Below, piece by piece: positions 62,455-64,000 of a stretch of 64,000 bases of DNA (the first letter of the stretch is position 1; every line of letters starts with the position of its first letter). A program made the position numbers and the translations under genes. Location: positions 20,722-84,721 of the forward strand of contig JAXLWU010000022.1 of NCBI GenBank assembly GCA_046328335.1, read 5' to 3'. The stretch comes from JACCXM01 sp046328335 (lineage in GTDB: Bacteria; Chloroflexota; Chloroflexia; Thermomicrobiales; UBA6265). The notes below the pieces were generated by a model. The model worked only from the letters and a program-made list of their open reading frames with translations, did no database searches and had not been told where the DNA came from.

Positions 62455-63375
62455 ATGACCCAGGGATCGGCCGCGCTGGCGCCAACGCCGACACTCGGGG
62501 CGCAACTCGACCGCGCCGCGAACAAGGATGCGCCCGGCATCTGGCAACTCGCCTGGCGCCGGTTCCTGCGGCACAAGGCGGGTGTCGTCGCGCTGATCGT
62601 GGTGGCGATCGAGGTACTCGTCGCCATCGCCGCCCCGGTGCTGATTCCGCCATCGCTCGCGATCGACCCGGCGCCGCTGAATATCCTCGCCCGTCCCTCC
62701 GCCGAACATTGGTTGGGTACGGATGAGGTGGGTCGCGACATCTTCGCCCGCCTGATCTACGCCAGCCGCATTTCGCTGTCAATCGGTTTTCTTGCCGCGG
62801 CGGTCGCGATCATCGTCGGCACGACGGTCGGGTCCCTTGCCGGCTACTTTGGCGGGTGGCTTGACAACACGCTGATGCGCGTGACCGACACGATGCTGAG
62901 CATCCCGACCCTCTTTTTCCTGATCGTGCTCAGCGTGACACTCGGGCCGAGCGTGCGGACCATGATCGTGGTGATCGGCTTGCTGAGTTGGATGGAACTG
63001 GCGCGCATCATTCGCGCCAACGTGCTCTCACTGCGTCGGCGGGAATTCGTGGAGGCGGCGCAGACCATCGGGGCGCGGGGACCATCGATTATCGCCCGCC
63101 ATATCCTGCCGAATACGCTCGCTCCCATCGTCGTCGCGGCGACGCTGGGGGTCGGCAACGCGCTGCTCACCGAAGCCTCGGTCTCCTACCTCGGACTCGG
63201 CGTGCAGCCGCCCGCGCCCAGTTGGGGCAACATGCTCTACAACGCGCAGAGTTACTTCTTCAACGCGCCCTGGATCACCCTCTATCCGGGGTTCATGATC
63301 TTGATTACCGTCCTCTGCATCAACTTCATCGGCGACGGACTTCGCGATGCCCTCGATCCCCGGGCGAGTCGGTAA
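62455..63375 (+). CDS. Dpp/Opp-type ABC transporter permease (DppC-like)
   Basis: 306 aa. LAWRRFLRHKAGVVALIVVA, LGTDEVGRDIFARLIYASRI, loop AAQTIGARGPSIIARHILPN, and GLGVQPPAPSWGNMLYNAQS show a DppC-type permease. The ATG is preceded by GTGAGGGC, which belongs to a family-B repeat. Pairs with the 61182 permease. Confidence 0.9.
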   Translation: MTQGSAALAPTPTLGAQLDRAANKDAPGIWQLAWRRFLRHKAGVVALIVVAIEVLVAIAAPVLIPPSLAIDPAPLNILARPSAEHWLGTDEVGRDIFARLIYASRISLSIGFLAAAVAIIVGTTVGSLAGYFGGWLDNTLMRVTDTMLSIPTLFFLIVLSVTLGPSVRTMIVVIGLLSWMELARIIRANVLSLRRREFVEAAQTIGARGPSIIARHILPNTLAPIVVAATLGVGNALLTEASVSYLGLGVQPPAPSWGNMLYNAQSYFFNAPWITLYPGFMILITVLCINFIGDGLRDALDPRASR

Positions 63376-63829
63376 GTACGGAGTCGAGGAGTCGAGGCGT
63401 CGAGAAGAGGAGACGGCCAGACGGCGAGAAGAGAAGACTGCCAGACGGGGAGGAGGGGAGACGGCAAGTTCGAACCAGTGAGGTGGGAGCGGAACGCCCA
63501 AGCTCGCGCTCATTTCTGATTCTCTACACGCCGATCCAGAAGGATCAGCGCCGTCTGCTTGGGAGGAGCGCCCTCACCCCACCCCCTCTCCCTGTGCGCA
63601 GGGAGAGGGGCTTCTGGCCGCCCATCGGCCAGAGATAGCCGGAGCAACAAGCCGATGTCATCCATACCTCCCCCTGCAGGTGTACGCAGGGAGAGGGGCT
63701 CCCTGCCGCGGTTTCGTCGCCCGGTTGGTGCAGAACCAACGGGGGTACGCTTCTTGCCGACTTGCCGACTTGCCGACTCAGTGTCTGGCCGCCTCCCCTT
63801 CTCGCCTTCTCGACTCCTCGACTTCTCGC
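63376..63829. repeat. Gap with paired family-D and family-B repeats
   Basis: GAGTCGAGGAGTCGAGGCGTCG at about 63379-63400 with AGACGGCGAGAAGAG, and near 63800-63828 the inverse (CTTCTCGACTCCTCGACTTC); also CTTGCCGACTTGCCGACTTG at 63755-63775. Two family-B units (63571-63612, 63668-63702) lie inside. As at 33141, the array starts exactly at a DppC-like stop codon. No gene seen. Confidence 0.62.
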
Positions 63830-64000
63830 CTACCGTCCTATCTGCCCCTGGTGCGCCATTTCACCGATGAGGTTGAGGGTCAGGCGGGCGCAGACGTGGC
63901 TGGTGACGTTGGCGACATCGAGGGAGGGAACGACCTCGACGATGTCGTAGCCGACGATCCTCCCCTTGCGCGCCAGACCGCGCAGCAGGTTCGAGGCCTC
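63830..64000 (-). CDS. Ureohydrolase (agmatinase/arginase family), C-terminal part
   Basis: The last 56 residues of a gene that continues past the right edge. GRIVGYDIVEVVPSLDVANV matches the G-x-D-x-x-E-V-x-P-x-x-D block of agmatinases and related Mn-dependent ureohydrolases, followed by the helix ARLTLNLIGEMAH. The stop is TAG at 63830-63832. Convergent with the importer genes. The family cleaves agmatine, arginine or guanidino compounds to urea. Confidence 0.78.
   Translation of the reverse strand, partial: EASNLLRGLARKGRIVGYDIVEVVPSLDVANVTSHVCARLTLNLIGEMAHQGQIGR

Overview
The window comes from a high-G+C bacterium with mostly GTG/ATG starts preceded by GGAGG-type ribosome binding sites. 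Gene content points to a Chloroflexota organism of the Thermomicrobia/Sphaerobacter type: an AccD-AccA fused carboxyltransferase, several Tat-exported Cys-rich secreted proteins with a shared N-terminus, many Dpp-type importer operons, NB-ARC/LuxR regulators and large families of intergenic repeats. That placement is an inference from gene content. No rRNA, tRNA or CRISPR array was seen.

Layout. 1-6.5 kb (minus): a tandem-nitrilase protein overlapping a fused acetyl-CoA carboxylase carboxyltransferase, then a large LuxR/NB-ARC/TPR regulator. 6.8-13.6 kb (plus): a small membrane protein behind a sigma70-like promoter, an Rrf2 regulator, a ThiY/NMT1-like binding protein, a DUF4436-like membrane protein, then a coupled set of a small unknown protein, a MoaD/ThiS-like protein and a tungsten/molybdenum aldehyde:ferredoxin oxidoreductase. 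14-19.9 kb (minus): NicO-type metal exporter, TPR protein, DUF4331 protein and an ECF sigma factor. 20.7-24.8 kb (minus): a compact stressosome-type operon: a histidine kinase carrying an RsbU-type RsbT-binding domain, RsbR, RsbS, two RsbT-like kinases, a PP2C phosphatase and a degenerate PP2C paralogue. This is the most unusual system in the window. 25-28.2 kb: a racemase-like protein and a DegS-DegU-like kinase/regulator fused in one polypeptide but broken by a frameshift in its DNA-binding domain. 28.4-31.7 kb: two Cys-rich secreted proteins and an ECF sigma/anti-sigma pair.

32-64 kb is catabolic and transport territory. One minus-strand group has a Dpp-type binding protein, two permeases and a SelA-like PLP enzyme, with a RidA protein upstream. 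After a pentapeptide/beta-helix secreted protein and a CoxL-like molybdenum hydroxylase comes a long minus-strand array (57.2 down to 43.2 kb): RraA-like, HyuA, HyuB, a small four-Cys protein, creatininase-like amidohydrolase, M20 peptidase, Dpp-type binding protein and permeases, enolase-superfamily enzyme, second SelA-like enzyme. Divergent from it is another M20 peptidase with a third Dpp-type binding protein and permease pair, and the window ends inside a ureohydrolase. Together these look like uptake and breakdown of cyclic amides, hydantoin/creatinine-like compounds or modified amino acids; the substrate is not proven. None of the three importers has its ATPases here.

Intergenic DNA is crowded with at least four repeat families: (A) a mobile-looking unit of about 82-88 bp with inverted termini GTGTCGT/ACGACAC; (B) hairpins of CCCTCTCCC/GGGAGAGGG followed by GTTGGGGTGAGGG; (C) GCGACGC-GCGTCGCCCCTACG palindromes; (D) GTCGGCAAGACGGC arrays that sit directly after two permease genes in inverted pairs.
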